Of a stretch of DNA of 64,000 bases, positions 50,369 to 60,956 are shown in pieces. Made by a program: the position numbers and the translations under genes. The DNA comes from Myxococcota bacterium (GTDB lineage: Bacteria; Myxococcota_A; UBA9160; UBA6930). Location: positions 1 through 64,000 of the forward strand of contig JANQFK010000060.1 of the NCBI GenBank assembly GCA_028277885.1. Reading direction: 5' to 3'. Below the pieces are notes generated by a model. It did no database searches, had not been told where the DNA came from, and worked only from the letters and a program-made list of their open reading frames with translations. The stretch's first letter is position 1, and the number at the start of each line of letters is the position of its first letter.

Positions 50369-51811
50369 ATGCAGCGCTTCGAGGCCGCGGAGCACCTCGC
50401 CGACGGAAGCCTCGGGCGGGCCGTCTACGGGCTCGAGGGGAGCCCCGAAGAGGGCTGGACCGTCACCCGGGACGGGGCCGAGCGGCTCCGCGTCGGGCCG
50501 GGCTACCGCGCGCTCCCGGTGAGCCACTGCGGGATCTGCTCGACGGACCTCGCCCGCCATCACCTGCCCTTCCCACTCCCCCAGGTGACCGGGCACGAGG
50601 TGGTCGCCCTCGACGCGGGCGCACCCGTCGCGGTGGAGATCAACGCCTCCCACGCGGCGCGCGGGCTGCCGACGGACGGCTGGTGCGCGACCTGCCGGGC
50701 CGGGCGCGACACCCACTGCACCGGCCGGCTGGTGCTGGGCATCGATTCGCTCCCCGGCGGCTTCGCGCCCTGGATCCTGGCGCCGGTGGGGAGCGTGGTG
50801 CCGCTGCCCGAGCGGGTGGACGCGCTGAGCGCCACCTTCGTCGAGCCCTTCGCGGCCGCCTGGCACGCCGTGGAGACGGTCTCGCCGGCCGAGGGCGAGC
50901 GCGTCGCGGTGCTCGGGCCGGGACGCCTCGGGCTGCTGGTGCTCGCGGCGCTGGCGGCGTGCCGCGCGCGCAGCGGGCGGCGCTTCGAGATCCTCGCCGT
51001 CGCGCGCAGCGAGACGCGCGCCGAGCTGGCGCGACGGCTCGGCGCCGACGAGCTCGTGCGGATCGACGACGCGGGCCCCCGCGCGGGCCTCGCCGACGTC
51101 GTGTTCGAGACCTCGGGCAGCCCCGACGGACTGGCGCTGGCGGCGTGCCTCGCCCGACGCGAGGTGCACCTCAAGTCCACCACGGGCCTGCCGAGCCTGG
51201 GCCTCGCCCACCCCACCGAGCTGGTGGTGGACGAGCTGACGCTTCAGCCCCTCGCCGACGCCGCACCGCTCGGGCCTTCGGGCGGCGTCGCGGTGCTCCT
51301 GGGCTCCCCGGACGAAGCCGGGGTGGTGCGGCGCCTCGAGGCGGCCGGGCTTCGCGTGCTGCGCGGCGCCGACGCCGCGGCGCTTCGCGCCGAGCTGGCG
51401 CGGGATCCCGCGGCGCCCTTCGACGCGGCGGACGTCGTGGTGGCCCCGAGCCTCGGCGCCGTCGACGCGGCGATCCGGCCCGAGCCCGGCGTCGAGCGCG
51501 GGCTGGTGAGGGCACGCGGCGTGATCGCGGTGCCCGATCTCGGGCAGGCGCGCGACGCCCTGCTCGCCGCGCTCCTCGACCGCGGGCTGCGCGTCACGAC
51601 CTCGCGCTGCGGCGACTTCCGCGCCTCGCTCCCCGTGCTCGCCGAGCTATCGGGGATTCTCGGCGGCTCCCTCGGCGAGCTCCTGGTCTCCGAGGTTGTG
51701 CCGGCCCGGGAGCTCGCGGCCGGCTACGCGGCGGCGCGGGATGCCTCCGGGTCGAAGGGCGTGAAGGTCGTGGTGCGCCATCCGGACGGGCTCCTGCAGG
51801 GCCCGAGCTAG
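50369..51811 (+). CDS. Zinc-type medium-chain dehydrogenase, long and divergent
   Basis: 480 residues, over 100 longer than most MDR enzymes. Catalytic zinc ligands are visible in SHCGICSTD (Cys) and TGHEVV (His-Glu). The structural zinc lobe reads DGWCATCRAGRDTHC, with three cysteines and an Asp where the first Cys is usual. The Rossmann part has VAVLGPGRLGLLVLAAL, then ARRLGADELVRIDD. The C-terminal 170 residues are extra, with a repeat-like alpha/beta pattern (GVVRRLEAAGLRVLRGADAA) of unknown role. TATCCT stands 8 nt before the ATG with no Shine-Dalgarno. Stop shares CTAG (51808-51811) with the convergent regulator. Substrate unknown. Confidence 0.75.
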   Translation: MQRFEAAEHLADGSLGRAVYGLEGSPEEGWTVTRDGAERLRVGPGYRALPVSHCGICSTDLARHHLPFPLPQVTGHEVVALDAGAPVAVEINASHAARGLPTDGWCATCRAGRDTHCTGRLVLGIDSLPGGFAPWILAPVGSVVPLPERVDALSATFVEPFAAAWHAVETVSPAEGERVAVLGPGRLGLLVLAALAACRARSGRRFEILAVARSETRAELARRLGADELVRIDDAGPRAGLADVVFETSGSPDGLALAACLARREVHLKSTTGLPSLGLAHPTELVVDELTLQPLADAAPLGPSGGVAVLLGSPDEAGVVRRLEAAGLRVLRGADAAALRAELARDPAAPFDAADVVVAPSLGAVDAAIRPEPGVERGLVRARGVIAVPDLGQARDALLAALLDRGLRVTTSRCGDFRASLPVLAELSGILGGSLGELLVSEVVPARELAAGYAAARDASGSKGVKVVVRHPDGLLQGPS

Positions 51812-54800
51812 CCTCCCGGCGCGAGGCTGCGTGCGCTCCCGGCCAGCCGAACCATACCCAGCGCGTCCGCCTCCTCCGCCACGGACGCCGCCTGCTCCCT
51901 GGCTGTCGCCTCCTCGCCCCGAGCCGCGAGATTCTCCGCCCGGGCGAGGCGCGTGCGGAGGATCCAGGGCCGCGACCTCATGCGCGCGTGCATCGCCCGT
52001 GCAGCGTCGAGCAGCGCCTCGGCCTCGTCGTTGCGTCCCGCCGTCATGGCCAGGAGCCCGAGGTGGTGGGACGTGTTGCCGTAGAAGAGCGACCCGTGAC
52101 CCAGTGCGTTGTTGACGCGCGCGTGGGGCTCGAGCAGGGCGAAGAGCGCCTCGCTCCCGGCCCGGTCCCCGAGCTCGGCGAGCGCCTCCGCGCCCAGCGC
52201 CGCGGCGGCCAGCCAGGTGCGGTCCCGGGCCAGCTCGGCCACGGACCCGGCGAGGGCGAGCTGATGCTCGGCCTCGTCGCTGCGACCCAGTGCAGTGAGC
52301 AGCCGCGCCAGGGCGAAGCGCCAAGCGCCGATCCCCGGCGAGCCCTCCACCAGGCTGCGCACCGCGGCCTCCAGCTCGGCGATACGCCCGGTCTCGAGAC
52401 GGTGGTAGTAGAGCTGCACCGACGCCAGCGGGGTGATGGCAGGCAGCCCGCTCTGCATGGCCTCGAGTCCGCATGCCTCCCCCTGCGCGAAGCGGCCGTC
52501 GAGAAAGGCGAGCCCTCCTCGCTGGAGCGTCGCCACCGCGCGCAGGTAGGGGGCGGGCGTGTCCTGGGCAAGCGCGGCGCAGCGTCGGAACTCGCGCTCC
52601 ATGGCGTCCCGGTCGCCCACCTCCATGTGGCCGGTGCCGAGACCCTTCACGCCCCGGAACACCAGTCCGACGTCCCGGGCCTCGCTCGCCGCCTCGACGA
52701 TCCCGCGGTTGAGCGCGATCCAGCCCTCGGGATCGGCCACGCTCCAGCGCACGAAGGACGCGTCCTCGAGGACCTGGGCCCGTGAGCCCGCGTCACCCGA
52801 TCGGCGCGCGAGCGCGATGGACTCGTCCACCAGGGCGTTGGTGCGTGCGAGGGCGCCGGGCCGGTAGTGGATCTTGAGCGCGAGCCCCGAGAGCAGGCGG
52901 GACCGGAGCGCATCGGGGAGGGCCGCGTCCATGCCGAGCGCCTCCTCGAGGAGCTCCGCGACATCGCCCTCGGGCACGCCGACCACCTCGTCCCGGTACG
53001 CGAAGGCCAGTGCCGCGCGACAGAAGAGCGCCGCCTGGCCGAGACGCCGCGCGATGGCGGTGGCCTCGCGCAGGATGCCGCGGGCCTCGTCCGTCCGGGT
53101 GCCGCGCACGGCGACCTCGCCGGCCGCGATCAGGATCTCGCAGCGCAGCACCTCGTCCTCGACGGGCCAGCGGTCGAGGAGCTGGAGGGCCTTGCGGTAG
53201 GCCTCCCAGGCCCCCTCGTCGTCGAAGAGGCGTTCGGCCTGCTCCCCCGCGCCCCGCAGGAGGGCGACGGCCCGCTCTATGCTGCCGAGGGGTGCGGCCT
53301 CGGCGGCGTGGAAGGCGATCTCCTGGATGCGCTCGGGGCTGCGTGCCTCGATGGCCTCGGCCAAGCGCAGGTGCAGCCGCCGCCGCGCGTCGGCATCTCG
53401 CACCTGGCGGGCGAGGATCGCCTCGCGGACCAGCGGGTGGGAGAAGCGTGGCGCGTCGGCGGCCCCGCGGACGAGACCCACCGCACGCGCCTCCGCGAGG
53501 GCGGAGTCCACGTCCACGCCCTCCTCGACGCGAGCGACCAGCTCCGGATCGAACTCGCCGCCGAGACACGCGTAGACGCCGAGCACGCGCTGCGCCGGCT
53601 CGGTGAGCCCGGCCAGCCGCTCGCCGAGGATCTGCTGGATGCCTTGCGGGATGCGGCCCTCCCAGTCGACGCCCGCGGGATCCGCACCGCCCAGGCTCGC
53701 GCCCAGGAAGCGCACCAGCTCGATGGCGTAGAAGGGGTTGCCCTCGGTGCAGCGCGTCAGTAGCTCGAGGAAGCCCGGGCTGCGCGTCGGGGGATCGTGC
53801 TCCAGCACCAGCGCGGCCAGCTCCTGGGGCTCGAGGGGACCCAGGGCGACCGCCGAGACCGTGGGGAGCTGCACGGCGCGAGCGAGCGGTCGGGCCCGCT
53901 CCGGCGAGCTGAGCGCCTCCTCGGGACGGTAGGCGCCCAGCACCAGGATCGGCGAGGTCCCGATTCCGTGGCTCAGGTACTCGAGCAGCTCGAGCGCCGC
54001 GCCGCCCACCTCGTGGAGGTCGTCGATGAAGACGACCAGTGGACCGAGCCCTCCCGCCCGCTCGAGGCAGCGCGCCGCGGCGTCGAAGAAGCGGAAGCGG
54101 CTCACGTCATCGAGGCGCGCCGTCGGGCTCCCGGGCCCGTCGGGCGCCGCGAAGCCCGGCGCGAGCTGCTGGATCTCCCGGCGCAGCTCGCCCACCGGTC
54201 GTCGCGCCGCGAGCTGCTCGAAGAGCGGGAGCCAGGGCCAGAAGGGTGGCGCTCCGCCCAGCGCCGTGCCTCCGGCGCGGAGCACCAGTGCGCCGCGCGC
54301 CTCCGCGGCGTGGAGGATCTCCTCGACGGTGCGCGTCTTCCCGACACCCGGCTCCCCGCTCACCAGCACCGCCCCGCCGCGTCCCGCGAGGGCGCGATCC
54401 AGGTGGCCCCGAAGCTCGTCGAGCACCTTGGGCCGGCCCACGTAGGCGTCGAGGGGTGCGGCGCCAGGCTCGGCGCGCACGGGCGCGACGAAGCGGTAGC
54501 CGACGCCGCGCACGGTCCGGATGAAGCGCTGCTCCCGCGCGTCGTCTCCCAGGGCGCGACGCACCTGGCGCAGCGCCTGGTGGACCGCGGCCTCGCCCAC
54601 CGCCACCCCCTCCCACACCTCCTCGCGTACCTCGTCGAAGGGAACCACGCGGTCGCGGTTGGCGACCAGGTAGCCGAGCAGCCGCTGGCTCAGGCGCGGG
54701 AGCTCGGTATCCCGGCCCGCCTCGCGCAGCACGCCCCGAGTCGGGTCGAGCTCGAAGCGATCGAAGCGCAGGATGGAGCTGCTCAAGAGACGACGCCTCG

Positions 54801-54873
54801 CGCGCTTCGACAGCCACTCGGGAGACCCCCAAAACGGGGGATCGAACGCGGGCGCGGAGGCGCGTGCGCGCAA
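51808..54873 (-). CDS. Winged-helix regulator with AAA ATPase and TPR region
   Basis: 1021 residues as annotated; the first 30 residues are low-complexity and translation may begin later, near a TTG before SSSILRFDRFELDP. Residues about 35-130 are an OmpR/PhoB-type winged helix (LPRLSQRLLGYLVANRDRVV, HQALRQVRRALGDD, TVRGVGYRFVAPV). Residues about 145-480 are an AAA_16/STAND-like ATPase with Walker A SGEPGVGKTRT (about 172) and Walker B VVFIDDLHE (about 283). The remaining 500 residues are TPR-like helices. Such proteins are ATP-gated transcriptional activators. Regulated targets are not evident. Confidence 0.82.
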   Translation of the reverse strand: MRARASAPAFDPPFWGSPEWLSKRARRRLLSSSILRFDRFELDPTRGVLREAGRDTELPRLSQRLLGYLVANRDRVVPFDEVREEVWEGVAVGEAAVHQALRQVRRALGDDAREQRFIRTVRGVGYRFVAPVRAEPGAAPLDAYVGRPKVLDELRGHLDRALAGRGGAVLVSGEPGVGKTRTVEEILHAAEARGALVLRAGGTALGGAPPFWPWLPLFEQLAARRPVGELRREIQQLAPGFAAPDGPGSPTARLDDVSRFRFFDAAARCLERAGGLGPLVVFIDDLHEVGGAALELLEYLSHGIGTSPILVLGAYRPEEALSSPERARPLARAVQLPTVSAVALGPLEPQELAALVLEHDPPTRSPGFLELLTRCTEGNPFYAIELVRFLGASLGGADPAGVDWEGRIPQGIQQILGERLAGLTEPAQRVLGVYACLGGEFDPELVARVEEGVDVDSALAEARAVGLVRGAADAPRFSHPLVREAILARQVRDADARRRLHLRLAEAIEARSPERIQEIAFHAAEAAPLGSIERAVALLRGAGEQAERLFDDEGAWEAYRKALQLLDRWPVEDEVLRCEILIAAGEVAVRGTRTDEARGILREATAIARRLGQAALFCRAALAFAYRDEVVGVPEGDVAELLEEALGMDAALPDALRSRLLSGLALKIHYRPGALARTNALVDESIALARRSGDAGSRAQVLEDASFVRWSVADPEGWIALNRGIVEAASEARDVGLVFRGVKGLGTGHMEVGDRDAMEREFRRCAALAQDTPAPYLRAVATLQRGGLAFLDGRFAQGEACGLEAMQSGLPAITPLASVQLYYHRLETGRIAELEAAVRSLVEGSPGIGAWRFALARLLTALGRSDEAEHQLALAGSVAELARDRTWLAAAALGAEALAELGDRAGSEALFALLEPHARVNNALGHGSLFYGNTSHHLGLLAMTAGRNDEAEALLDAARAMHARMRSRPWILRTRLARAENLAARGEEATAREQAASVAEEADALGMVRLAGSARSLAPGG

Positions 54874-55019
54874 GATATCACGGCGCCCCGCGTCGCCAGT
54901 GGAATGCTCAGGGAGCGCTCAGGGAGCGGGACGTCGCCTCGCATAGCCTCTCAACTGGCCGGCACCGCTGATGAACTCCGCGCGCCATCAGGAGCTTCGC
55001 CGCGCGCGAGCCGGCCCGC

Positions 55020-55035
55020 AGTGAACCGCTTCACA
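55020..55035. promoter_or_regulatory. Imperfect CRP/FNR-type palindrome upstream of the 1920-residue protein
   Basis: AGTGAACCGCTTCACA matches TGTGA-N6-TCACA with one mismatch (first base). It lies 54 bp before the ATG at 55089 and resembles the perfect sites at 21497 and 29271. Confidence 0.45.
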
Positions 55036-55088
55036 GCTGCGCCCCCCCGCGACGACGAGGCTGCAGTCGTCGAGAGAGGGAGACCCCG

Positions 55089-58000
55089 ATGACCACCGCC
55101 GAACGCGCCTTCACGACCTGCACCTGGAAGCTCTTCGCCGTGCTCGTGACCGGTGTGATGACGGCGGGCAGCGCGCGCGCGATGTGCGACGTGATCCCGC
55201 AGCCGGATCGTGAGTTCCGCGGCGCGCTGGGCCAGCTCAACCGGGTGTTCGTTGGCGCCGGCGATCCCCTCTCCATCACGATCGACACCCAGGGCTGCGA
55301 GGCCGGAAGCACCTTCATCGGCTCGCAGCCCTCGACGATCGCCTCGGGCTTCGACTCGGACCTCGACGGCTGGAACCTCTCGGGATTCCAGACCCTCGTC
55401 CAGGTGGGCTCCGGTGGAAATCCGGGCGGCTACGCCGAAGGCACCAACCTCTGGGAGGTGCCTGGCTTCTGGGGATCCCTGGCCGCATCGGCCGCCGTGG
55501 GCTGGTTCGGCGACTGGATCGCGAGCGGCGTGACGGAGATCTCCTGGGATCACCAGATCGTGAGCCTGTGCGGTGGCAACCGGCTGACCGCCCCGATCCC
55601 GCTGGTGGAGATCTCCGGCTTCGACGGCTTCACCTCCGGCGTCGCGCGCTACGAGCCCACCCAGGCCGAGATCGACGCGGTCCCGATAGGTAGCTGGGGG
55701 AGCTGGAGCCTTCCCATCGCCCCCGGCCCCACGCCGCCGCCGGGCTGGAGCATCGTGTCGGGCACCCTGACCTGGGACCAGATCCTCTCCAGCGTCGTCG
55801 GCGTCAAGATCCAGGGCGAGCTGGGCGACGCCAACTGCGACGTCTACGGCATCGACAACCTGACCCTCCACGACGTGGATCCGGTGGCGAGCGTTGCGAC
55901 CTTCGTCTTCGAGCCGCCCTCGGGAAATGCCAACGCAGTGGTGGTGACCCCGACGACGGGCGGCTGCGCCGCCATGGCGGGCGAGATCAGCGCCTGCCAG
56001 GGCGAGCTCGGCGGGGGACTGGCGAGCTGCATCGAGGATCCCTCCCTCACCCTGACGCCCGACCGGCTCTCCCTCGCCTTCCCGACGACCGCCCTCGCCG
56101 GCCCGGTGACCGTCGCCGTGACGCCCGAGAGCCAGCCGCTTCCCTGCGAGCTGGCCAGCAGCCGCTGCGCCGACCTCGGCGCCGGCGCGGGCCTGGTCGC
56201 CTGCGTGGACCAGCTCTACTCCCGGGACGGCACGTGTGAGACCGGCTCCGTGAACCGCCACCCCGACTTCCCCGGCCTGACCTCCATGCCCGCCGCCAAC
56301 GACTTCCAGGACATCTGCACCGCGACCCACCCGTCGGTCACCTGCAACGCCAGTGGCGCCGACGTGCTCTTCACCACCGACGCCGCCGGCAACGTGCTGG
56401 TGCCCATCGACTGGCGCGGCGTCCTGGTGGAGCCTCGCACCCTGCCGATCCCGCGGCTGGTGAAGGCCACCACGAGCATCGCCGCATTCACGGGCACGCC
56501 GCCCGAGGCCAACCAGACTCCCGGGGCACCCATGGAGATCCCGGGCCCGGGCTTCCTGCAGTCGTTCTCGCGCAAGGGGCTGCGCGTGCACCCCCTCTTC
56601 AACCCGCTGGCCGACGCCGAGAGCTTCGACACCACCCTGTTCGGCTCCACCGACGCGGAGATCGGCGTGCTGCGGGTGCTGCGGCGCAGCCCCGCCTTCC
56701 GCCAGTGCGACGGAGGGACCCGCGGCGGGCTCGCCTGCATCGGCGACTTCGAGTGCCCGGCTTCGACCTGCGGCCAGGCGCGCTGCCGGGGCGGAGCCAA
56801 CGCCAACCAGCCCTGCTCGAGCGACACGGGCTGCCCCGGCGGCGAGTGCGGCCCCTCCCTCCACGACTTCGGCGATCGCTACTCCCTGGGCGGCGTGGGC
56901 GCGGTGGTGCTGACGAGCGCCGAGTACACCGCCGAGGCGGAGAACCCCGCCGCCATCGACGGCCTCGTCTCCAACGACGACCTCTTCATGTTCGTGCGCT
57001 CCGAGGCCCTCGACGGCGAGGATCTGAACGCCGACGGCGACCAGGACGACGGCACGGTGGTGACCCTGCGGGACGCCGGCACCGGCGATCCGGCCCCGGT
57101 GGCGGGCGTGGCTGGACGCGCGGGCCTGCGCGTCCGCACCCGCGGCTTCCGCCTGCCGGCGATCGCGACCGAGGACGACTTCGTGGCCTTCCTCGAGTCC
57201 GAGCCCGACGAGGCCCTCGACGCCAACGCCGACGGCGACACCTTCGACGCGATCCTCCGCATCTTCCAGCTCGACCCCGCCGGGAGCAGCACCGACGACC
57301 TGACGGCGACCCTGGATCTCGCCGTGGATGGAGAGGACGTCATCGACGGCGCGGGGGTCGCGATGAGCGACGGCCTGGTCTTCTTCCGGCGCTCGGAGCA
57401 GGAAGCGACCTCGCGGACCTCGGCAAGCCTCCTCGGGTTCGCACCGGACCTCGGCGGGATGGCCGGCGAGCTCTCCGCCACGGGGCGCTTCGTGGTGTTC
57501 ACGGCCTTCGCCACCAACGTCGTGCCGGGCGACACCAACGGCACGGCCGACGTCTTCGTTCGCGACCGGGACACCGATGCGGATGGGATCTTCGACGAGC
57601 CGGGCGCCACGTCGATCGTGAGGGTGAGCGTCACCTCTACGGGCGCCCAGGGGACCTGCACCTTCTGCCCGGCCGGCCCCTTCAGCCAGAGCATCAGCGA
57701 CGATGGCCGCTGGGTCGCCATGACCACGGGCCTGGAGCTCGACCCCGCCGATACGGGTGCCACGAGCGACGACGTCTACGTCCACGACCGCGACGCCGAC
57801 GAGGATGGGATCTTCGACGAGCCCGGCGCCATCGCCACGATCCCGCTGAGCGTGGACGGTGCCGGGGTCTTCCAGGGAGGCCTCACCGTCGAGATGTCCT
57901 CGTCCGGACGCTTCGTGAGCTTCACCAGCTTCGGTGGCCTGGTGCCCTCGGACACCGACGGCCAGCCCGACCTCTACCTGGTCGATCGCGATGCGGACGA

Positions 58001-60851
58001 GGACGGCATCTTCGACGAGACCGGTGCGACCTCGGTCGAGCTGATCGCGGACGTCGACCTGGCAGGCTTCTACCCGGCCCCGATCTCGGACGGAGGTCGC
58101 TACGTCGCACTGACGAGCCGGACCGGGCACGTCCCGGGGGACACGAACGGCGAGAACGACGTCTACGTCCTGGATCGGGACGTGGACGAGGACGGGATCC
58201 TCGGAGAGCCCGGGCAGACCGCCTTCCTGCCCGCGTCCCTGGACCGTCAAGGGAACTTCCTCGGAGACTCCGCCATCAACGTCGGGAACGATCTGCAGAT
58301 GAGCCGGGATGCGCGCTTCCTCGCCTACGGAAACGGAGGAACCGGCAATCCCTACCTCCTCTACGACCGGGACGTCGACGAAGACCGCGTCTTCGACGAG
58401 CCCGGCGCCGTGGAGCTCCGGGGCCTCCCGGGATTCTCCATCCGCCTGTCTCCCAGCGGGCGCTTCCTGGCCACGGGAAGCGGCTTCGGGGCCGACGTGG
58501 ATCATGGCCGCCTCGACGACGAGACGGACCTCTCCGAGACGCTCGCCACCGTGGACGTGGCGGCCGCCACCGTCTCCATCTCGAGCGGCGGGCGCTTCTC
58601 CCTCGTCTCCGATGCGAACCTCGACCTGCGCATGGTCGGCCCCGACACCGCCGACCTCTCCCAGGACCTCAACCTCGACGGCGACACCGAGGACGCGATC
58701 CTGGCCGTGGCGGACGCTCGCAGCGGCACGCCGCCGACCCTGGCGCTGCTGGGGCCCGCCGAGCGCGTCGCGACGAGTGACGGGAACGCCGCCTTCCTGC
58801 GCCCCGAGGCCTCGGACGGGACGGGCCTCGACCTCAACGGGGACTTCGACACCCAGGACCGTGTCGTCCAGCTGTGGCGGAACCCACGTCCGCTCGGGCT
58901 CGGCGCGGCACCCCCCGCGGTGAACCTGGGCCTCGCGGCCGAGGACGTCGCGATCTCGGATCAGATCGTCGCCGCCCTGGCGTCCGAGGCCGACGAGGGC
59001 GTGTCCCTCAACGGCGACGCCGACCTCGACGACCTCGTCGTGCACCTGAACGACACCGCGACGGGCACCAGCGGCACCTGGCAGAGCCTCGCCCTCGCCG
59101 CCGACGCGGTGCAGGCCGTCGGCGGCTACGTCGCCTTCACCGTGCCCGAGGCCGACCAGGGCTCCTCCCTCAACGGCGACGCCGACCAGCTCGACCGCGT
59201 GCTCCACGTCTACGACGCCTCGGGCCAGCCCGTCGCGTTCCTGGACGAGCTCGGCGCGCCCCGCGACAAGCCGGCGGTGGACGACTTCCTGCTCGGCGAG
59301 CAGGCCATCGCCTTCCGTGTGAACGAGGCCGACGAGGGCCAGAACCTGAACGGGATCGCGCCCCCGATCCCCGGCGGCGTCGCCGACACCGACATGGACG
59401 ACTCGGTCCTCCACGTGATGGTGCTCGCCACCGGCCGCACCTACAACGGCATGCAGGCCGCGATCCCGTGCCCCGTGGAGGCCTGCGACCCGCGCCTCCC
59501 CTACCGGCTGGTGGGCACCAAGGCCACCTTTCTCACCCTCGAGGCCGAGCAGGGCGGCAACGACCTCGACCAGAGCGGCGGCTTCCCGAACCTGGTGATC
59601 CAGCACTTCAACCCCGACGCACTGGCGGCGGGCGGCGGGATGGCGGACGCCTGCGACATCGTCGGCGGCGCCGTTGCGGGCATCTGCACCGGGACCGCGG
59701 CGGGCTGCGCGATGTCCGCCGACTGCGCGGGCGGCGGCGAGTGCTACTTCCCGCCCGGCGGCTGCCTCGCCGACTCGGGCACCTCCTGCGACTTCGAGAC
59801 CGGCTCGCCCTGCACCGGCGACCAGTTCTGCGCTCCCGTGCTGGGCTCCCCGGGCACCTTCACCTGCCAGGAGATCACCGGCCCCTGCCTGACGAACGCC
59901 GAGTGCGCGCCGGGCGACGTGTGCGTGGACGACGGCGCCAACGCCGAGCAGGTCTTCGCCTCGATCGGGGAGGAGGTGGACGGCCGCCAGCGCTACGTGA
60001 GCCGCGGGCGCTGCTCCGACGGCGACGGCTCCTGCGACAACGACGACCAGTGCAACGAGGGCGCTACCTGCGACCTCGACGTCGCGGTGATCGCCAACGC
60101 GGCGGACACCGACGCCGACGGCCTGGCCGACCCCATCGACAACTGCCCGACCCGCGCGAACGGCGACCAGCGCGACACCGACGGCGACGGCATCGGGGAC
60201 GCCTGCGATCGCCAGACCTGCGGCGACGGCTCCCAGACCTACGGCGAGACCTGCGACGACGGCAACCTCACCCCGGGCGACGGCTGCGACGACGCCTGCC
60301 AGCTCGAGGGCGCGACGCCGGCCTGCAGCAACGGCCTCGACGACGACGGCGACGGCGACGTGGACTTCGCCGGCGGCGACGTCGGCTGCACCGACGCCCT
60401 GGACGGCTCGGAGCGCCAGGCCGGCATCCCCTGCGACGACGGCATCGACGGCGACGGCGACTACGGGATCGACTACGTGCCGGACGCGGACGGCGACGGG
60501 ATCGGAGAGGGCGACCCGGCCTGCAAGCGGCCGAGCTGGCCCACCGAGACCCCGGAGTGCCAGGACGGGCTCAACAACGACGGCGGCCAGGACCCGTCCC
60601 CGGGGCTGGTGGACTGGGACGGGGGCGTCTCGGTCCACGGGCCCTGCGTGGCCGGGTCCTGCCCGCCCGGCGTGAGCGACCCCGACGGCGACGGCGTCCC
60701 GGACCCGGACCCCGAGTGCACGAAGCCGTGGCGGGGCCTGGAGCGGAAGCAGACCGGCAGCTGCGGCTTGGGCTTCGAGCTGGCCTTCCTGCTGCCGCTG
60801 CTGGCCGCGCTGCGCGGGCGACGGATGGGCCGGAAGTGCTGGATGGGCTGA
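55089..60851 (+). CDS. Very large secreted propeller-type protein with Ca-binding repeats and sorting-like tail
   Basis: 1920 residues. A signal peptide (about 1-31, cleavage near ARA) leads into a Cys-containing N-terminal region. Around residues 770-1150 five blades alternate a PD40-like strand (ISDDGRWVAMTT, MSSSGRFVSFTS, ISDGGRYVALTS) with an acidic loop (DRDADEDGIFDEPGA), giving a calcium-loaded TolB-like propeller. Repeats of NGDADLDDLVV type follow. The C-terminal 250 residues are Cys-rich with a DUF4215-like segment (CDDGNLTPGDGCDDACQ) and type 3 repeats (DTDGDGIGDACD). It ends CGLGFELAFLLPLLAALRGR (Cys1892). GGGAG lies before the ATG. Cell-surface or secreted; function unknown. Confidence 0.82.
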   Translation: MTTAERAFTTCTWKLFAVLVTGVMTAGSARAMCDVIPQPDREFRGALGQLNRVFVGAGDPLSITIDTQGCEAGSTFIGSQPSTIASGFDSDLDGWNLSGFQTLVQVGSGGNPGGYAEGTNLWEVPGFWGSLAASAAVGWFGDWIASGVTEISWDHQIVSLCGGNRLTAPIPLVEISGFDGFTSGVARYEPTQAEIDAVPIGSWGSWSLPIAPGPTPPPGWSIVSGTLTWDQILSSVVGVKIQGELGDANCDVYGIDNLTLHDVDPVASVATFVFEPPSGNANAVVVTPTTGGCAAMAGEISACQGELGGGLASCIEDPSLTLTPDRLSLAFPTTALAGPVTVAVTPESQPLPCELASSRCADLGAGAGLVACVDQLYSRDGTCETGSVNRHPDFPGLTSMPAANDFQDICTATHPSVTCNASGADVLFTTDAAGNVLVPIDWRGVLVEPRTLPIPRLVKATTSIAAFTGTPPEANQTPGAPMEIPGPGFLQSFSRKGLRVHPLFNPLADAESFDTTLFGSTDAEIGVLRVLRRSPAFRQCDGGTRGGLACIGDFECPASTCGQARCRGGANANQPCSSDTGCPGGECGPSLHDFGDRYSLGGVGAVVLTSAEYTAEAENPAAIDGLVSNDDLFMFVRSEALDGEDLNADGDQDDGTVVTLRDAGTGDPAPVAGVAGRAGLRVRTRGFRLPAIATEDDFVAFLESEPDEALDANADGDTFDAILRIFQLDPAGSSTDDLTATLDLAVDGEDVIDGAGVAMSDGLVFFRRSEQEATSRTSASLLGFAPDLGGMAGELSATGRFVVFTAFATNVVPGDTNGTADVFVRDRDTDADGIFDEPGATSIVRVSVTSTGAQGTCTFCPAGPFSQSISDDGRWVAMTTGLELDPADTGATSDDVYVHDRDADEDGIFDEPGAIATIPLSVDGAGVFQGGLTVEMSSSGRFVSFTSFGGLVPSDTDGQPDLYLVDRDADEDGIFDETGATSVELIADVDLAGFYPAPISDGGRYVALTSRTGHVPGDTNGENDVYVLDRDVDEDGILGEPGQTAFLPASLDRQGNFLGDSAINVGNDLQMSRDARFLAYGNGGTGNPYLLYDRDVDEDRVFDEPGAVELRGLPGFSIRLSPSGRFLATGSGFGADVDHGRLDDETDLSETLATVDVAAATVSISSGGRFSLVSDANLDLRMVGPDTADLSQDLNLDGDTEDAILAVADARSGTPPTLALLGPAERVATSDGNAAFLRPEASDGTGLDLNGDFDTQDRVVQLWRNPRPLGLGAAPPAVNLGLAAEDVAISDQIVAALASEADEGVSLNGDADLDDLVVHLNDTATGTSGTWQSLALAADAVQAVGGYVAFTVPEADQGSSLNGDADQLDRVLHVYDASGQPVAFLDELGAPRDKPAVDDFLLGEQAIAFRVNEADEGQNLNGIAPPIPGGVADTDMDDSVLHVMVLATGRTYNGMQAAIPCPVEACDPRLPYRLVGTKATFLTLEAEQGGNDLDQSGGFPNLVIQHFNPDALAAGGGMADACDIVGGAVAGICTGTAAGCAMSADCAGGGECYFPPGGCLADSGTSCDFETGSPCTGDQFCAPVLGSPGTFTCQEITGPCLTNAECAPGDVCVDDGANAEQVFASIGEEVDGRQRYVSRGRCSDGDGSCDNDDQCNEGATCDLDVAVIANAADTDADGLADPIDNCPTRANGDQRDTDGDGIGDACDRQTCGDGSQTYGETCDDGNLTPGDGCDDACQLEGATPACSNGLDDDGDGDVDFAGGDVGCTDALDGSERQAGIPCDDGIDGDGDYGIDYVPDADGDGIGEGDPACKRPSWPTETPECQDGLNNDGGQDPSPGLVDWDGGVSVHGPCVAGSCPPGVSDPDGDGVPDPDPECTKPWRGLERKQTGSCGLGFELAFLLPLLAALRGRRMGRKCWMG

Positions 60852-60956
60852 GATGGGCTGACGGGGCGAGGGGACGGGGGCTCCCCGGGGCGGAGCGGTT
60901 GTCCGATGGGGCATTCCGGGATACCCAATCCCGGGAATCGAGCCCCGGGAGCCCCC

